Assembly (NCBI GenBank): GCA_021789565.1
Contig: JAJYJL010000555.1
Span: 1-6,136 of the forward strand
Direction of reading: 5' to 3'
DNA from: Acidobacteriota bacterium
Lineage (GTDB): Bacteria > Acidobacteriota > Terriglobia > UBA7540
DNA: 6,136 bases
The position numbers and the translations under genes are program-made. The notes beneath the pieces are model-generated. The model was not told where the DNA came from. It did not search any database and saw only the letters and a list, made by a program, of their open reading frames with translations. Of this stretch, positions 5,800 through 6,136 are shown piece by piece; position 1 is the stretch's first letter, and every line of letters starts with the position of its first letter.

Positions 5800-5886
5800 C
5801 CGCCGCGCGCGCGGCCAATCTCGAAGGTTCGGAGAGCGCCGAGCGCCGGGAGAAGAAAAGAACCGCCTGCGGTCTCGAAAGGGAAG

Positions 5887-5934
5887 GGGGAAGTGGGCGA
5901 TTATATTAAGTAAGTCTGCAGCGCCCACTTCCCC
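5887..5934. repeat. Perfect 13-bp inverted repeat with 22-nt AT-rich spacer
   Basis: GGGGAAGTGGGCG (5887-5899) is exactly mirrored by CGCCCACTTCCCC (5922-5934). The spacer (5900-5921) is AT-rich and includes ATTATATTAAG. No T-run follows in either direction, so it does not fit a standard intrinsic terminator. It could be a T-less terminator, an operator for a dimeric regulator or a structured RNA element. It lies about 90 bp upstream of the glmS -35 box. Confidence 0.8.
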
Positions 5935-6022
5935 AGGTAGTCACAGAGTTAGTTGTCTATTTCGATGAAACAAGCCTCCGATTGGTTGCTAACAACGGGG
6001 CAAGTTTTTGCGCCAGCAAATC

Positions 6023-6051
6023 TTGGGCCTGCCCTCGAGTTGCGGTATAAT
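6023..6051 (+). promoter_or_regulatory. Predicted sigma-70 type promoter of glmS
   Basis: A perfect -10 TATAAT (6046-6051) lies 17 bases after TTGGGC (6023-6028), a weak -35 sharing the TTG. Transcription would start near 6058, giving a leader of about 50 nt. That is too short for a glmS ribozyme-riboswitch. Confidence 0.7.
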
Positions 6052-6094
6052 TTGTGCCCTAGCGATACTCGGCCGGGCGGTTTCGCCATATTCT

Positions 6095-6102
6095 GAAGGG
6101 AG
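6095..6102 (+). promoter_or_regulatory. Ribosome binding site of glmS
   Basis: GAAGGGAG lies five bases before the ATG at 6108. Confidence 0.75.
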
Positions 6103-6107
6103 TTTCG

Positions 6108-6136
6108 ATGTGTGGCATTGTTGCTTACGTTGGCCA
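6108..6136 (+). CDS. glmS: Glutamine--fructose-6-phosphate aminotransferase, first codons (cut by window edge)
   Basis: Only the start is present, reading MCGIVAYVG before the window ends. This is the classic N-terminus of GlmS, which makes glucosamine-6-phosphate from fructose-6-phosphate and glutamine, the first step toward UDP-GlcNAc for peptidoglycan and lipopolysaccharide. Cys2 is the N-terminal nucleophile of the class II glutaminase domain, exposed after Met removal. The usual residue after 'MCGIV' is Gly; here it is Ala. Other class II amidotransferases such as PurF and AsnB also start MCGI, but the 'V-x-YVG' continuation favours GlmS. A strong promoter and ribosome binding site precede it. 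Confidence 0.85.

Larger units (their letters stand above)
5800..6107. other. 308-bp intergenic region before glmS
   Basis: The left part is very GC-rich, with a 14-bp self-complementary GC alternation (5802-5815) and a short palindrome ACCGC-CT-GCGGT (5862-5873). Next comes the 13-bp inverted repeat (5887-5934). The right third holds the glmS promoter and ribosome binding site. No open frame here looks coding on either strand. Confidence 0.6.

Noticed and set aside
5299..5928. 209-codon minus-strand open frame across the small gene and spacer
   Set aside because: The translation is arginine/proline-rich and unrecognisable, and it overlaps the end of the PHP gene, the better-supported 88-aa frame and the inverted repeat.
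6052..6107. glmS ribozyme-riboswitch in the glmS leader
   Set aside because: The predicted leader is about 50 nt, far too short for the ribozyme core, and none of its conserved sequence is visible.

Overview
The window looks like chromosomal DNA of a GC-rich, Gram-negative (diderm) bacterium. The best guess is Acidobacteriota, judged from the flavour of the proteins: an MlaF with the Walker B variant 'LYDSPTAGLDP', a long repeat-bearing MlaD, a CpsB-type PHP protein with 'GCDFHL', and a UbiA/MqnP-like prenyltransferase. This taxonomic call is inference from memory of these families; no marker gene is present to prove it.

Left block (1-4008, minus strand). Reading right to left, a good sigma-70-type promoter (TTGACT-17-TACATT, 3980-4008) precedes mlaE (permease), mlaF (ATPase) and mlaD (MCE-domain substrate-binding subunit). 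These are the inner-membrane core of an MCE/Mla-type lipid transporter that moves phospholipids between inner and outer membranes. After a 169-bp gap come a YqgE/AlgH-family protein with an unexpected signal peptide and the 5' end of a UbiA-family prenyltransferase, joined by an ATGA stop/start overlap.

Middle (3936-4641). A roughly 700-bp region without a convincing protein gene separates the two divergent blocks. It holds the mla promoter and, further upstream on the minus strand, a textbook intrinsic terminator (4113-4143). That terminator must end some other minus-strand transcript, because the mla promoter lies beyond it. The sequence feeding into it (about 4144-4250) can fold into hairpins, so a small RNA gene is the simplest explanation. 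An AT-richer stretch follows, then a GC hairpin directly before the ribosome binding site of the next gene.

Right block (4642-6136, plus strand). A CpsB/YwqE-type PHP-domain phosphatase gene (TTG start) is followed by a small unrecognised gene (88 aa). Next is a 308-bp spacer with a perfect 13-bp inverted repeat and a good promoter, then the first ten codons of glmS (glucosamine-6-phosphate synthase).

Taken together the window is mostly cell-envelope housekeeping: lipid trafficking, quinone prenylation, polysaccharide control and amino-sugar supply. I see no mobile element, CRISPR array, tRNA or rRNA. The most unusual points are the unexplained minus-strand terminator and putative small RNA, the MlaF Walker B glutamate replaced by serine, five gapless 34-residue repeats in MlaD, an exported YqgE/AlgH protein, and the inverted repeat before glmS.
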